Shown: positions 8,616 through 17,647 of the stretch, piece by piece | How the letters are laid out: each line of letters opens with the position of its first letter | How positions within the stretch are numbered: position 1 is the stretch's first letter | From: Bifidobacterium tsurumiense | Lineage (GTDB): Bacteria; Actinomycetota; Actinomycetes; Actinomycetales; Bifidobacteriaceae | Assembly (NCBI RefSeq): GCF_000741765.1 | Contig: NZ_JGZU01000008.1 | Coordinates: 1-53,834, forward strand | Length of the DNA stretch: 53,834 bases | Reading direction: 5' to 3' | Program-made: the position numbers and the translations under genes | Notes under the pieces: generated by a model | Databases searched by the model: none | Told to the model about the DNA's origin: nothing | What the model saw: the letters and a program-made list of their open reading frames with translations, nothing else

Positions 8616-9758
8616 CTATTGATTGTGCGTTGATCCGCTATCGCCGTTGCGAGGCTTATCCTTGCCATTGTCCTTGAAGAAAGGCCATGCTTCCTTTTCT
8701 TTTTGGAAGTCACGCTGGCTTTCCGGATGCGTCTCGTCATAACCTTGCATGTATCTGGTACGACGCCATTCACGAATCGATGCATTAGAACCACGGTGAT
8801 GAACGTGATATCTGCGAGGCGCACCACCATATGGGCGTTGCTTCATCTCGCGCGCCACCGCAATCTGATTCACATTCGAAGGATCCATAATGGCAATCGG
8901 AGCCACCGTCTCATGCTCAACTGCCGCAGCGGTGCGTTGCTGCATTCGCTTTGGTAGCCATTCAGCCAAACGGGACAGCAACCAGCAGAACACAAAATAC
9001 ACAACCGCAGCAACTGCCAAAGTCTGCAAGATATTGAAATACATTGAACCCAATCGGCGAGATTCCTGCAGCAAATCGGTATACATGATGATGGATCCCA
9101 GAGCAGTATCCTTCAAAACCACCACCAACTGGGTTACAGCTGCCGGCAGCATGGCAAACACCGCCTGAGGAACCTCGATTTCCATCAATGATTGCGTATG
9201 CGTCAATCCCAATGCCAACGAAGCTTCACGCTGGCCATTGGGCAGATTACCCACACCGGAACGCACCAATTCTGCCACGACAGAGCCGTTGTACAGCACT
9301 AGCGACACCACGACGGCCCAATACGCTTCACCTTCCACACCGAGGAATGCGAAGAAACGCCAGAAGAAGATCATGAACATCAGTACGGGCACTGCACGGC
9401 AGAATTCCACGATTACTCCGGCTATGCTGCGGATCACCACATTCGGCAGCAGACGTCCGATACCGAAAGCCAAACCGAATACCACCGAACCGATAACCGC
9501 AAGAATCGTGGCTCGCAAGGTCATCCAAAGGCCCGGAAGATAGAAATCACTCCAAGCCTCGCCGTCAAGAGCCGGTTTCCACAGCTCCCAGCTCAGCTGG
9601 TTTTCTCCATCCGGTGGGTTGTACAGCCTCAGCAGCACGAGCACAAGCGCTATGGCAAATACAATCGCCGCGCTCCAGTTGACAATACGAATTATCCTGC
9701 GGCTCTTTGGACCTGGCTGGTCAAAGAGCACTGCGCTTTCTCCAGGAGCATTAGCCAT
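8616..9758 (-). CDS. gluD: Amino-acid ABC transporter permease (GluD-like) with long C-terminal tail
   Basis: A 380-residue HisM/GlnP-type permease, the second membrane subunit of a polar amino-acid (probably glutamate) importer. The first 270 residues carry the membrane domain, including WMTLRATILAVIGSVVFG, FCRAVPVLMFMIFFWRF and the coupling-helix region SGVGNLPNGQREASLALGL (EAA-loop type) that contacts the ATPase. Residues from about 275 onward are unusual: about 105 soluble residues rich in Arg, His, Lys and Glu (for example RRYHVHHRG and REWRRTRYMQGYDE), absent from ordinary permeases of about 270 residues. GGAGGTGAT upstream of the ATG lies within the end of gluC, only 6 bp away, so translation is probably coupled. 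It is the last gene of the operon. Confidence 0.88.
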   Translation of the reverse strand: MANAPGESAVLFDQPGPKSRRIIRIVNWSAAIVFAIALVLVLLRLYNPPDGENQLSWELWKPALDGEAWSDFYLPGLWMTLRATILAVIGSVVFGLAFGIGRLLPNVVIRSIAGVIVEFCRAVPVLMFMIFFWRFFAFLGVEGEAYWAVVVSLVLYNGSVVAELVRSGVGNLPNGQREASLALGLTHTQSLMEIEVPQAVFAMLPAAVTQLVVVLKDTALGSIIMYTDLLQESRRLGSMYFNILQTLAVAAVVYFVFCWLLSRLAEWLPKRMQQRTAAAVEHETVAPIAIMDPSNVNQIAVAREMKQRPYGGAPRRYHVHHRGSNASIREWRRTRYMQGYDETHPESQRDFQKEKEAWPFFKDNGKDKPRNGDSGSTHNQ

Positions 9759-9764
9759 GCCACA

Positions 9765-10442
9765 TCACCTCCGAACCGCAAGTCTGTTGGACAGATAGGT
9801 TGTCAGCATGCCGATGGGAATTATGAGGATCACATATCCGAATGCGAATATGAGGAAGATAGGAACAATCAGATCGGCGTGGTATTCGATCATCTCACTC
9901 ATCAAAGAAGATGTTTCGGTCGCCACCGATGCCGCAGCCGCAACCGTCGAATTCTTCAGCAATGCAATGAAAGTGTTGCCCAGAGGAGCGACGGAGCCTC
10001 GAACCGCCTGGGGCAGAATGATCTGCGTTGCAGCCTGCCAGAAGTTCAAGCCCAAAGCACGTGCGGCCTCGGCCTGCCCCAATGGCACGGTGTTGATGCC
10101 CGAACGCAGGGATTCACACACGAATGCTGCCGTATACAGCGACAGGCCTGTCACCGCCAGCCAGAAGAAATTCGTGGCGAAGGTATCGGAAAAGCTGAGT
10201 TTCAATTGGGCATATGCTCCCAAGACCATAAACACCATGATTATGGTCAGCGGCATATTCTTGAAGAACTCAACATAGATGCCAGCGACCTTATGCAATG
10301 AGGTGATCGGCGAAATGCGCATCATCACCAGAATCACGCCCAGCACAGTGGAGAACAACGCCGACCATAATGTCAGTTCGATATTGACCAGGAATGCGGC
10401 AGGGATATTGTAATCGCTGAATAATTGCACGAAGCCGTCCAT
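9765..10442 (-). CDS. gluC: Amino-acid ABC transporter permease (GluC-like)
   Basis: A 225-residue membrane permease of the HisM family, the first of two permeases in the operon. It shows the usual order: NIELTLWSALFSTVLGVIL (TM1), VEFFKNMPLTIIMVFMVLGAY, and the coupling loop SLRSGINTVPLGQAEAARAL, followed by ILPQAVRGSVAPLGN. The ATG at 10442 has a strong GGGGGAGGAG upstream and starts one base after the gluB stop codon, giving MDGFVQLFSDYNIPAAF. A longer frame to 10529 would overlap gluB and is rejected. Together with gluD it forms the translocation pore for the amino acid delivered by GluB. Substrate assignment to glutamate rests on family resemblance only. Confidence 0.9.
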   Translation of the reverse strand: MDGFVQLFSDYNIPAAFLVNIELTLWSALFSTVLGVILVMMRISPITSLHKVAGIYVEFFKNMPLTIIMVFMVLGAYAQLKLSFSDTFATNFFWLAVTGLSLYTAAFVCESLRSGINTVPLGQAEAARALGLNFWQAATQIILPQAVRGSVAPLGNTFIALLKNSTVAAAASVATETSSLMSEMIEYHADLIVPIFLIFAFGYVILIIPIGMLTTYLSNRLAVRR

Positions 10443-10443
10443 A

Positions 10444-11283
10444 TCACTCCTCCCCCTCATCAGGCGTCGGTGGATTGTATTTGGCATTCGGCGTATATGC
10501 CGTTCCTTGGGTGTTGTCGCTGATGGCACGCTGCCAGGAACCGTCTTGGATCATATCGGTTATGGCATTGTTGATCTTGATGGCCAACTCGGTATTGCCC
10601 TTTTTGATGCCCACGCCATAATCCTCGACCGTGAACGGCTTGCCGACGACACGCAGCTTGCCGCGAGATGCGGCAGCCAGACCCGCGAGGATAATGTCAT
10701 CAGTCGTGACCGCGTCCACAATCCCCGAGAACAGAGCCGTTGCGCATTCAGCATATCCAGGCTGCTCCATCAACTGCACCTCGGAGGAGTACTTCTGCTT
10801 GATCACCACGGCTGAGGTTGAACCGGTTACCGAGCACAGCCGCTTGCCGTTCAAATCCTCAGGGCCGTTTATGGAATCCTCGTCTTTGCGCACCAGAAGA
10901 TCCTGACCTGCCACGAAATACGGCCCTGCGAAGGATACCGCCTTCTTGCGAGAATCCGTAATGGAATAGGTGGCCAAAATCATATCCACATCGCCGTTTT
11001 GCAACATGGTTTCACGTTGTTTGGAAGGGGCTTCCTTCCAAATGATCTCATCTTCGCTGTAGCCGAGTTTCTTGGCGATATATTTGGCAACGTCAACATC
11101 GAAGCCGACATAGGTTCCGGATTTCTTGAATCCAAGGCCCGGCTGATCGAATTTGATGCCAATACGAATCTTGCCCTCTTCTGAAGAGCCGCAAGCCGCC
11201 AAAGAAAATACGCAGGCCACGGCACAAATCATCGCCAGAATGCGGTATCGCAAACGACGAACGTTTGATGTCAATGCATGCAT
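10444..11283 (-). CDS. gluB: Amino-acid ABC transporter substrate-binding lipoprotein (GluB-like)
   Basis: A 279-residue solute-binding lipoprotein. A basic N region (NVRRLRYR) and hydrophobic core (ILAMICAVACVFS) lead to the lipobox LAAC, with lipid-modified Cys31. The mature domain has typical family-3 binding-protein features: IRIGIKFDQPGLGFKKSG, VGFDVDVAKYIAKKLGY and DVDMILATYSITDSRKKAVSF. It is anchored outside the membrane and passes a glutamate-like amino acid to GluC/GluD. The ATG at 11283 has only a weak purine stretch upstream (GAAAGAG). It follows the ATPase gene by 30 bp and is joined to gluC by a one-base gap, so it belongs to the same transcript. Confidence 0.92.
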   Translation of the reverse strand: MHALTSNVRRLRYRILAMICAVACVFSLAACGSSEEGKIRIGIKFDQPGLGFKKSGTYVGFDVDVAKYIAKKLGYSEDEIIWKEAPSKQRETMLQNGDVDMILATYSITDSRKKAVSFAGPYFVAGQDLLVRKDEDSINGPEDLNGKRLCSVTGSTSAVVIKQKYSSEVQLMEQPGYAECATALFSGIVDAVTTDDIILAGLAAASRGKLRVVGKPFTVEDYGVGIKKGNTELAIKINNAITDMIQDGSWQRAISDNTQGTAYTPNAKYNPPTPDEGEE

Positions 11284-11312
11284 AAGATATGTCTCTTTCT
11301 TCCCCGTTCCCG

Positions 11313-12122
11313 TCAGTGTGTCAAGATCTTCGAGAGGAAGTCCTTGGCTCGTTCGGTCTTGGGATTTTCAAAGAATTCATCAGGCGTGGACTGCTCGAGA
11401 ATCCTTCCATCCGCCATGAATACGATGCGGTCTGCAGCCTTGCGCGCAAAGCCCATCTCGTGGGTGACGCAGATCATGGTCATCCCTTCCTTGGCGAGCT
11501 CCACCATGACGTCAAGCACTTCGTTCACCATTTCAGGATCCAAAGCTGATGTCGGCTCGTCGAAGAGCATGACCTTGGGTTGCATCGCCAGAGCTCGGGC
11601 GATGGCGACTCGTTGTTGCTGACCGCCGGAAAGCTGTGAAGGCATCTTATTCGCCTGAGTGTCGACACCCACTCGCGACAGCAGATCCATTGCCTGGCGT
11701 TCTGCTGTCTTTTGATCCACATGGCGTACCTTCATAGGAGCCAAGGTCACATTCTCAAGAATCGTCTTATTGGCGAAAAGGTTGAAGGATTGGAACACCA
11801 TGCCGACCTCGGCGCGAAGAGCGGCCAATTCCTTGCCCTCTTGGGGCAAAGTCTTGCCGTCGATGCGGATATCGCCGGAATCAATGGTCTCCAAACGGTT
11901 GATAGTGCGGCACATGGTTGACTTGCCCGAACCTGAAGGTCCGACGACAACCAGCACCTCCCCCTTGTTCACCCGCAGATTGATGTCTTTCAGCACGTGC
12001 AATGCCCCATAGTGCTTTTCAACATGCGTCAATTCAACAAGCGGATGGCTGTCGGATGCGGCACCGGTCGCAGCTTGCGCCTGCGGCCGCCCTTGTGTGA
12101 ATGTTTCGTTCTGTTCTGACAT
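11313..12122 (-). CDS. gluA: Amino-acid ABC transporter ATP-binding protein (GluA-like)
   Basis: A 269-residue ABC ATPase that powers the importer. Walker A is GPSGSGKST at 61-69, the Q-loop lies in [10 protein letters not shown], the signature is LSGGQQQR, Walker B is VMLFDEP and the H-loop is in VTHEMGFA. The first 30 residues are a polar, Ala/Gln-rich extension. The ATG at 12122 has no Shine-Dalgarno sequence; instead TATACT ends 7 bp upstream, which points to a leaderless mRNA. A six-residue-longer start at 12140 would place the -10 box inside the gene. It is the first gene of the gluA-gluB-gluC-gluD operon. AT-rich sequence with repeated ATTGRACA words upstream may be regulatory. Confidence 0.92.
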   Translation of the reverse strand: MSEQNETFTQGRPQAQAATGAASDSHPLVELTHVEKHYGALHVLKDINLRVNKGEVLVVVGPSGSGKSTMCRTINRLETIDSGDIRIDGKTLPQEGKELAALRAEVGMVFQSFNLFANKTILENVTLAPMKVRHVDQKTAERQAMDLLSRVGVDTQANKMPSQLSGGQQQRVAIARALAMQPKVMLFDEPTSALDPEMVNEVLDVMVELAKEGMTMICVTHEMGFARKAADRIVFMADGRILEQSTPDEFFENPKTERAKDFLSKILTH

Positions 12123-12129
12123 AAAAAAC

Positions 12130-12135
12130 AGTATA
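12130..12135 (-). promoter_or_regulatory. Probable -10 box giving a leaderless gluA mRNA
   Basis: On the minus strand TATACT is followed by GTTTTTT and then the gluA ATG. A 7-bp distance places the transcription start at or next to the A of the ATG. There is no ribosome site. No good -35 is present at 16-18 bp, so the promoter may need an activator. Confidence 0.5.
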
Positions 12136-12536
12136 ATCACAGCTTGTTACGACGAAAATGTCAGAAGTTCGCGGTATTCCGATTTTTCTGATGTGCAGCT
12201 ATACACGAAGGATGCTTCGATACCGTTCTTTTCCAGTTATTACTAGGGAAATATACGGCGTGAAATTTCATATAAAATGTTCGATTTTTATTCCAAATAT
12301 TGAACATAATATATTTGAATATTGGACATTAAGAGCATAAAGCGCGTATCCATATGGCATTGTGAGCATCGTGCATAATGCATGTATGCAGTATCTCGTG
12401 TCTCGGTACTGCAAATCAAACGCTCCTCCCGCGGCAAGACTCACAAATACGGCTTACGAAATGAAGAAGCGGCTTGATTATGACTGCTTCACATGAAGAG
12501 CCACAACCAAACCGCATAAGAATGTGATCTTAGCGA
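12136..12536. other. AT-rich intergenic region upstream of gluA
   Basis: About 400 bp separate aspS from gluA. The part from 12240 to 12345 is much richer in A+T than its surroundings. AAATATTGAACAT at 12295-12307 and GAATATTGGACAT at 12317-12329 are near-identical direct repeats 22 bp apart, and TGTTCGAT at 12279-12286 is a related site in the opposite direction. This looks like a binding-site cluster for a regulator of the ABC operon. No gene or clear aspS terminator is visible. Confidence 0.45.
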
Positions 12537-14336
12537 TCAGTCCTCATCTTCTTCAGGATCATAATCCACACCGGTTTCAGCGCGCTGCTCATCGGAAATC
12601 GGAGCAGGTGCACCGGTCAGAGGATCGCGACCACCGCCGGCCTTCGGGAAGGCAATGACATCGCGAATGGAGTCTGCGCCGGCCATAATGGCAACGGTGC
12701 GGTCCCAACCCAAAGCGATACCAGCATGAGGCGGGGCACCGAATTTGAAGGCATCCAGAAGGAATCCGAACTTTTCAGCAGCTTCGTCTTTGTCGATACC
12801 AAGCACATCAAGCACGCGATCCTGGATGTCATCGCGGTGGATACGCACAGAACCACCGCCCATTTCCTGGCCATTGCACACGATGTCATACGAATCGCTC
12901 ATAGCATGCTCAGGATCCTTGTCGAAGGTGTCAATCCAGTCAGCGGATGGCATGGTGAATGGGTGGTGCATAGAAGTCCACTTGGAGTGTCCTACTGCCA
13001 CATCATCGTCATCCGGATCATCGGTGCGCTTGAATAACGGGAAGTCCACAACCCAAGTGAATGCGAACTCATCGGGATGCAGCAGACCAGCACGATCAGC
13101 CAACTCGACACGCACTGCGCCGAGCAGCAACTGGGAAGCCTCGCGCGCACCCGCTGCGAAGAATACGGCATCTCCGTCTTCGGCACCAACCGCTTCTTTC
13201 AAGCCAGCGCGCTCTTCTTCGGAGAGGTTCTTGGCAACAGGTCCCTTCAATTCGCCATCTTCTGCAAAGACGACATAGGCAAGGCCCTTTGCACCACGCT
13301 GCTTGGCCCAATCCTGCCATGCATCGAACTGGCGACGAGGCGTCGCCGCACCGCCCTTGAAAATCACAGCACCGACATATGGCGCCTGGAACACTCGGAA
13401 TGGAGTGTTCTTGAAGTAGTCGGTCAACTCAACCAGAGGATTGCCGAAACGCAGATCCGGCTTATCCGAGCCGTACTTATCCATGGCATCCTGCCATGTG
13501 ATACGAGGAAGCGGCAGGCTGATCTCATGTCCAGCGCTCTTCCAGATGGCGGCAATAACACGCTCTGCCATAGCCATGACGTCTTCCTGATCCACATAGC
13601 TCATCTCGATATCAAGCTGAGTGAATTCTGGTTGGCGATCGGCGCGGAAATCCTCGTCACGATAGCAGCGAGCCAACTGGTAATAGCGTTCGACGCCGGA
13701 AACCATCAACAACTGCTTGAGCAACTGCGGGGACTGAGGCAGGGCGTACCACGAACCGGGAACCAGACGCGCAGGTACCACGAAGTCACGTGCACCTTCA
13801 GGAGTGGACTTGATGAAGGTCGGGGTCTCCACCTCGGTGAAATCCATATCCTCAAGTGCATGGCGGGCAGCCTTGGCCATATCCGAACGCAATTTGATAT
13901 TGCGCTGCATGGATGGACGGCGCAAATCCAGATAACGATACTTCAGACGAACCTCTTCGCCGGGAAGCTTGTTCTCCGACTCGTTCTCCAAAGCCGTGGA
14001 CACCTGGAAAGGCAAGGCGTCGGACTTGGCGAGCACATTGATGCTGTGGGCAACCACTTCGATCTTACCGGTGGCAAGATGCTCATTGGCATTGCCTTCA
14101 GGGCGCAGGCGCACTTCGCCTTCCACCTGAATCACATATTCACTACGAAGAGGGCGTGCCATTTCTTCGTCGTTGATCACTACCTGCACCAAGCCGGTAT
14201 GATCACGCAAATCAATGAAGGCCACACCGCCGTGGTCGCGTCGTCTGTCCACCCAACCGGCCAGCGTCACCCGCTGTCCGACCAACGCCTCGGAGACCTC
14301 CGTTGCATGATGTGTTCTATAAGCCGTCTGGCTCAT
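12537..14336 (-). CDS. aspS: Aspartate--tRNA ligase
   Basis: A 599-residue class II aminoacyl-tRNA synthetase that charges tRNA-Asp in the cytoplasm. The order is standard bacterial type: N-terminal OB-fold anticodon-binding domain ([23 protein letters not shown]), motif 1 region after YRYLDLRRP, motif 2 around [21 protein letters not shown], a GAD-like insertion domain, and motif 3 [25 protein letters not shown] immediately upstream supports the ATG at 14336. The C terminus is acidic (DYDPEEDED). It follows hisS by 72 bp on the same strand, an arrangement typical of actinobacteria, and the two are probably cotranscribed. I see nothing abnormal in length or motifs. Confidence 0.97.
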   Translation of the reverse strand: MSQTAYRTHHATEVSEALVGQRVTLAGWVDRRRDHGGVAFIDLRDHTGLVQVVINDEEMARPLRSEYVIQVEGEVRLRPEGNANEHLATGKIEVVAHSINVLAKSDALPFQVSTALENESENKLPGEEVRLKYRYLDLRRPSMQRNIKLRSDMAKAARHALEDMDFTEVETPTFIKSTPEGARDFVVPARLVPGSWYALPQSPQLLKQLLMVSGVERYYQLARCYRDEDFRADRQPEFTQLDIEMSYVDQEDVMAMAERVIAAIWKSAGHEISLPLPRITWQDAMDKYGSDKPDLRFGNPLVELTDYFKNTPFRVFQAPYVGAVIFKGGAATPRRQFDAWQDWAKQRGAKGLAYVVFAEDGELKGPVAKNLSEEERAGLKEAVGAEDGDAVFFAAGAREASQLLLGAVRVELADRAGLLHPDEFAFTWVVDFPLFKRTDDPDDDDVAVGHSKWTSMHHPFTMPSADWIDTFDKDPEHAMSDSYDIVCNGQEMGGGSVRIHRDDIQDRVLDVLGIDKDEAAEKFGFLLDAFKFGAPPHAGIALGWDRTVAIMAGADSIRDVIAFPKAGGGRDPLTGAPAPISDEQRAETGVDYDPEEDED

Positions 14337-14408
14337 ACTTCCTCTATTCCTTGTTATTGGTCAAAGCCGTTCTCATCATCGTGTGTCGCGCCGGAAGCGC
14401 ACTGCTAC

Positions 14409-15809
14409 TCAGGCTTCGAAATTGACGGACTGCCGAGCGTACAGCGTATCCGGTTCCCACGACTTGACATCTGCAGCATTCTGGTCGCCGGTGATGATGT
14501 TCTTCACCTCATCCGAAGCGCTATTGTCATCCCCTTCAACCGACTGCGCGGGGAACCAGACATATGGAATACCAAGCTTATCTGCGTACTTGATCTGCTT
14601 GCCCAGCTTGGCCGCCGTGGGTGCCACGTCAGCGGCGATGCCGCGAGCGCGCAATGCATTGGCTATTGCATTCGAATCTGCACGATCTTCTTCGTCCCAG
14701 ACCGCTACCAACACTGCAGCAGGCGAAACCCGAGATGCATGAGCACCCGCGGAATGCAGCATATACGACACCAAACGCGACAGGCCTATGGACAGGCCGA
14801 CTCCTGGATAGCGCTTATTTCCCTGAGAGGCCAAGTTATCGTAGCGTCCACCAGAGCATATAGAACCGAGCGAAGCCGCCCCTTCAAGGAAGGTCTCGTA
14901 CACCGAGCCGGTGTAATAATCCAATCCGCGGGCAATCTTCAAATCGGCAATGACCGAACCTGGGCGAATCTTGGCTGCCTCATCCACGATCATGGAAAGC
15001 GTTGCCAATCCTTGGCGGGCCAATTCATAAGCCTCAGGATTGTTGTCTACGCCGTATTGCTTGCTCAATGCCTCGAATTTCTCAGCCAATTCGCTGCCAT
15101 CGTGCGCAGTCAACGACGCAAGAGCCAAGCATGCCTGTGCCTGTTCTTGGTTTGCCCCGCATTGTTCGACAAGCAGTTTGGCCACCTCGTCGGCGCCGAT
15201 CTTGTCCAACTTATCGATTTCGCGAAGCACGCCCTCGATGTCATCCAAACCAAGTCCGCGATAGAAACCTTCTGAAAGCTTGCGGTTATTGGCATGGACG
15301 GTCGCCTTTGGCAAACCATAGTGACGAAGCTCTTCCAAAGCCGAAACCATCACCAGAGGGAGTTCGACTTCATAGTGTTCCGGCAGCTCGCCGTTTCCCA
15401 CGACATCGATGTCTGCCTGGACGAATTCGCGGAAACGTCCTTCCTGAGGGCGTTCGCCTCTCCACACCTTCTGCATCTGCCAACGTTTGAACGGAAATGC
15501 CAGATCCCCTGAATGCTCGACCACATATCTGCTCAGAGGGACTGTCAAATCAAAATGCAAGCCCAGTCGATCCTCTATTGGAGTGTCGGATTCATGACCG
15601 ACTTCCTGCAGTCGCGAGAGCAGATAAATCTCTTTGCTGGTCTCGCCTTTTTTCAACAAACTCGAGCCTTGCTCCACTGCGCGTGTCTCGATGCCGATAA
15701 ATCCGTTGAGCTCGAAAACCCTACGGAGCGTATCGATAACATGCTGCTCCACCACGCGTTCAGATGGAAGCCATTCCGGAAATCCTGATATTGATGCACC
15801 TTTTGCCAC
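14409..15809 (-). CDS. hisS: Histidine--tRNA ligase
   Basis: A 466-residue class II synthetase that charges tRNA-His. It has the N-terminal GFPEWLPSERVVEQHVIDTL, motif 2 in QKVWRGERPQEGRFREFVQ, the histidine-specific signature GLDYYTGSVYE, and motif 3 in GVGLSIGLSRLV. The C-terminal anticodon-binding domain follows (VSPAAVLVAVWDEEDRA onward). The start is the GTG at 15809 (MAKGASISGF). A TATTAT box lies 8 bp upstream and there is only a weak AGG, so this message may also be leaderless. The gene is divergent from the DUF349 gene, with about 90 bp between them holding both promoters, and it reads on into aspS. Confidence 0.97.
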   Translation of the reverse strand: MAKGASISGFPEWLPSERVVEQHVIDTLRRVFELNGFIGIETRAVEQGSSLLKKGETSKEIYLLSRLQEVGHESDTPIEDRLGLHFDLTVPLSRYVVEHSGDLAFPFKRWQMQKVWRGERPQEGRFREFVQADIDVVGNGELPEHYEVELPLVMVSALEELRHYGLPKATVHANNRKLSEGFYRGLGLDDIEGVLREIDKLDKIGADEVAKLLVEQCGANQEQAQACLALASLTAHDGSELAEKFEALSKQYGVDNNPEAYELARQGLATLSMIVDEAAKIRPGSVIADLKIARGLDYYTGSVYETFLEGAASLGSICSGGRYDNLASQGNKRYPGVGLSIGLSRLVSYMLHSAGAHASRVSPAAVLVAVWDEEDRADSNAIANALRARGIAADVAPTAAKLGKQIKYADKLGIPYVWFPAQSVEGDDNSASDEVKNIITGDQNAADVKSWEPDTLYARQSVNFEA

Positions 15810-15816
15810 GATTACC

Positions 15817-15823
15817 TATAATA
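15817..15823. promoter_or_regulatory. Overlapping divergent -10 boxes between hisS and the DUF349 gene
   Basis: The sequence TATAATA gives TATAAT on the plus strand and TATTAT on the minus strand. The minus-strand box lies 8 bp from the hisS GTG. The plus-strand box is about 80 bp from the DUF349 ATG. Neither has a convincing -35. Confidence 0.35.
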
Positions 15824-15900
15824 AATGAGGTTGCGGAAAACAACGGACTCAGTCTCAAGGCTTCCGCACACTCCATTACCTGAAGCTTAAGGAGCTGGCC

Positions 15901-17349
15901 ATGGCCGACGAAACCGTCACCGAACCCGAGAACACCACCGAAACCGCTGAGCAGGCAACGACGTCTGCGAATGTGGAGAAGGCTGGCACCACACCATCCG
16001 CAACACCAACTCCGGCATCGATGCCGAAGCCACACGCACCGTCACCGGCCGCATTCGCCAAGAAGTCGAGGCCACGTCCGATTGCCGCACCTTCGACCGG
16101 ACATGCCGAAGCCGATATCAAGGCGGCAGAATCATTCGGACGTGTGGACGATAACGGTACTGTGTTCGTCAAGGATGGCGACGAGGAACGTGAGGTGGGT
16201 CAGTTCCCTGACGCATCCAAGGAGGAGGCATTGGCATTGTATGCTCGTCGCTTCCTTGATTTGAAGGCTAAGTTGGATCTGTTCGCCACCCGTTTGCAGT
16301 CCACATCCATCAAGCCTCGTGAAATTGACGAGTCGATAAGCTCTCTCGAAGAGGAAACCAAGCAGCCTGCGGTCGTTGGCGACATTCAGGCTCTGCGCGA
16401 TGAATTCGGGTCGCTGAAGGAACAAGGCGCCGCGAAGAAGGCCGAAATAGCCAAGGCACGCAAAGAGGCTGTAGCCAAGGCCGTTGAGGAACGCACTGCA
16501 ATCGTGGAGAAGGCAGAGAACCTCGCCGCATCATTGAATGACAGCACGAACTGGCGTTCCACTGCGGATAAGTTCCGTTCTCTATTTGACCAATGGCAGC
16601 AGCATCAGCGCAATTCCGCCCGAATCGACAAGGCCGAAGCCGATGCGCTGTGGAAGCGTTTCTCCTCCGCGCGCACCACATTCAATCAGGCTCGCCGCAA
16701 GTGGGTACAGGCTCGCGACAACGAACGCAGTGCCGCCAAGCAAGCCAAAGAAGCCATCATCGCCGAGGCCAACGAGATCAAGAATTCCACCGCATGGGGC
16801 GAGACCTCACGCAAGTTCAACGAACTCATGGATCGTTGGAAGAAGGCCGGTCGCGCAGGCCATAGCGAAGATGATGATCTGTGGGCAAAGTTCCGCGAAG
16901 CAGCTGATGTGTTCTTCAATGCCCGCCAGGCGGATCGTGACCAGATCAGCTCTTCAGAAAAGGAGAATTTGGCCAAGAAGGAAGAATTGCTGAAGAAAGC
17001 CGAGGCTCTTCTCCCTGTCGCCGACGAAGAAGCCGCAAAGCAGGCTCGTCAGGCCCTGTCTTCCATTCAGGAAGAATGGGATCAGATTGGATATGTTCCT
17101 CGTGAAGATATGCGCCGCATCGAAGGCCGTCTTGACGCCGTGGATACTCAGATCAAAGCCGTTGAGGAAGCAGCCTGGAAGCAGAGCGATCCTGAAGCGG
17201 ATGCTCGTAAGTCCAGCTTCGAAGAACAACTGAGTGCTCAGCTTGCCGAGTTGGATGCCAAGATTGCTGCAGAAACCGACGCATCGAAGAAGTCCAAGCT
17301 CGAAGCCGAGAAGGCCACGAAGGAACAGTGGCTGAACGCGATTAAGTAG
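15901..17349 (+). CDS. DUF349 repeat protein, coiled-coil
   Basis: A 482-residue cytoplasmic protein of unknown function built from DUF349-type helical repeats. After a Thr/Pro/Ala-rich disordered N terminus (residues 1-65), a segment GRVDDNGTVFVKDGDEEREVGQFPD precedes long charged helices. At least three repeats are visible by their W-x-F/W pattern: TNWRSTADKFRSLFDQWQ, TAWGETSRKFNELMDRWKKAG, and QALSSIQEEWDQIGYVPRED. The C terminus is a continuous coiled coil (QLSAQLAELDAKIAAET). AAGGAG upstream of the ATG fixes the start. It is monocistronic, with a strong terminator 75 bp beyond. The family is common in actinobacteria beside tRNA synthetase genes, but its function is not established. Confidence 0.85.
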   Translation: MADETVTEPENTTETAEQATTSANVEKAGTTPSATPTPASMPKPHAPSPAAFAKKSRPRPIAAPSTGHAEADIKAAESFGRVDDNGTVFVKDGDEEREVGQFPDASKEEALALYARRFLDLKAKLDLFATRLQSTSIKPREIDESISSLEEETKQPAVVGDIQALRDEFGSLKEQGAAKKAEIAKARKEAVAKAVEERTAIVEKAENLAASLNDSTNWRSTADKFRSLFDQWQQHQRNSARIDKAEADALWKRFSSARTTFNQARRKWVQARDNERSAAKQAKEAIIAEANEIKNSTAWGETSRKFNELMDRWKKAGRAGHSEDDDLWAKFREAADVFFNARQADRDQISSSEKENLAKKEELLKKAEALLPVADEEAAKQARQALSSIQEEWDQIGYVPREDMRRIEGRLDAVDTQIKAVEEAAWKQSDPEADARKSSFEEQLSAQLAELDAKIAAETDASKKSKLEAEKATKEQWLNAIK

Positions 17350-17421
17350 GCGTGAGCAGGTAATTAATCTCTGGCTCTTTGCAATCAGCAACGAGCCATT
17401 CCGGATGGATTGCTGGTTCAG

Positions 17422-17454
17422 ACGGGGATGTTCTGTTGTGGACATCCCCGTTTT
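17422..17454 (+). terminator. Intrinsic terminator of the DUF349 gene
   Basis: A perfect 10-bp stem, ACGGGGATGT/ACATCCCCGT (17422-17431 and 17442-17451), is followed by a short T-run, TTTT at 17451-17454. Confidence 0.85.
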
Positions 17455-17595
17455 CGTATCCTTGCTCACACCTTGTACGCACGGCAAATGGCCACACTAT
17501 ATGCCAATAGCGGATGATTATTGATAACAACCTCCCGTGGTGGACAATGAGTGAAGGACTGGCGGTTCACATTATTTCTTCAAGAATTCGAAGAG

Positions 17596-17614
17596 TTGGG
17601 ACTAACTATTCCAA
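17596..17614. promoter_or_regulatory. Dyad upstream of the copper ATPase gene
   Basis: TTGGGACTAACTATTCCAA has inverted TTGG/CCAA ends (TTGG.A-N7-T.CCAA), lies 34-52 bp upstream of the ATG, and overlaps a possible -10 TAACTA. It could be the operator of a copper-responsive repressor. No regulator gene is adjacent. Confidence 0.3.
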
Positions 17615-17647
17615 GATGGATCGCCAATGTGAGGGAAAGGCGGATAT

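Noticed and set aside
13077..15275. A 732-codon plus-strand open frame
   Set aside because: It runs antisense through aspS and hisS, both complete and well conserved; its translation shows no domain.
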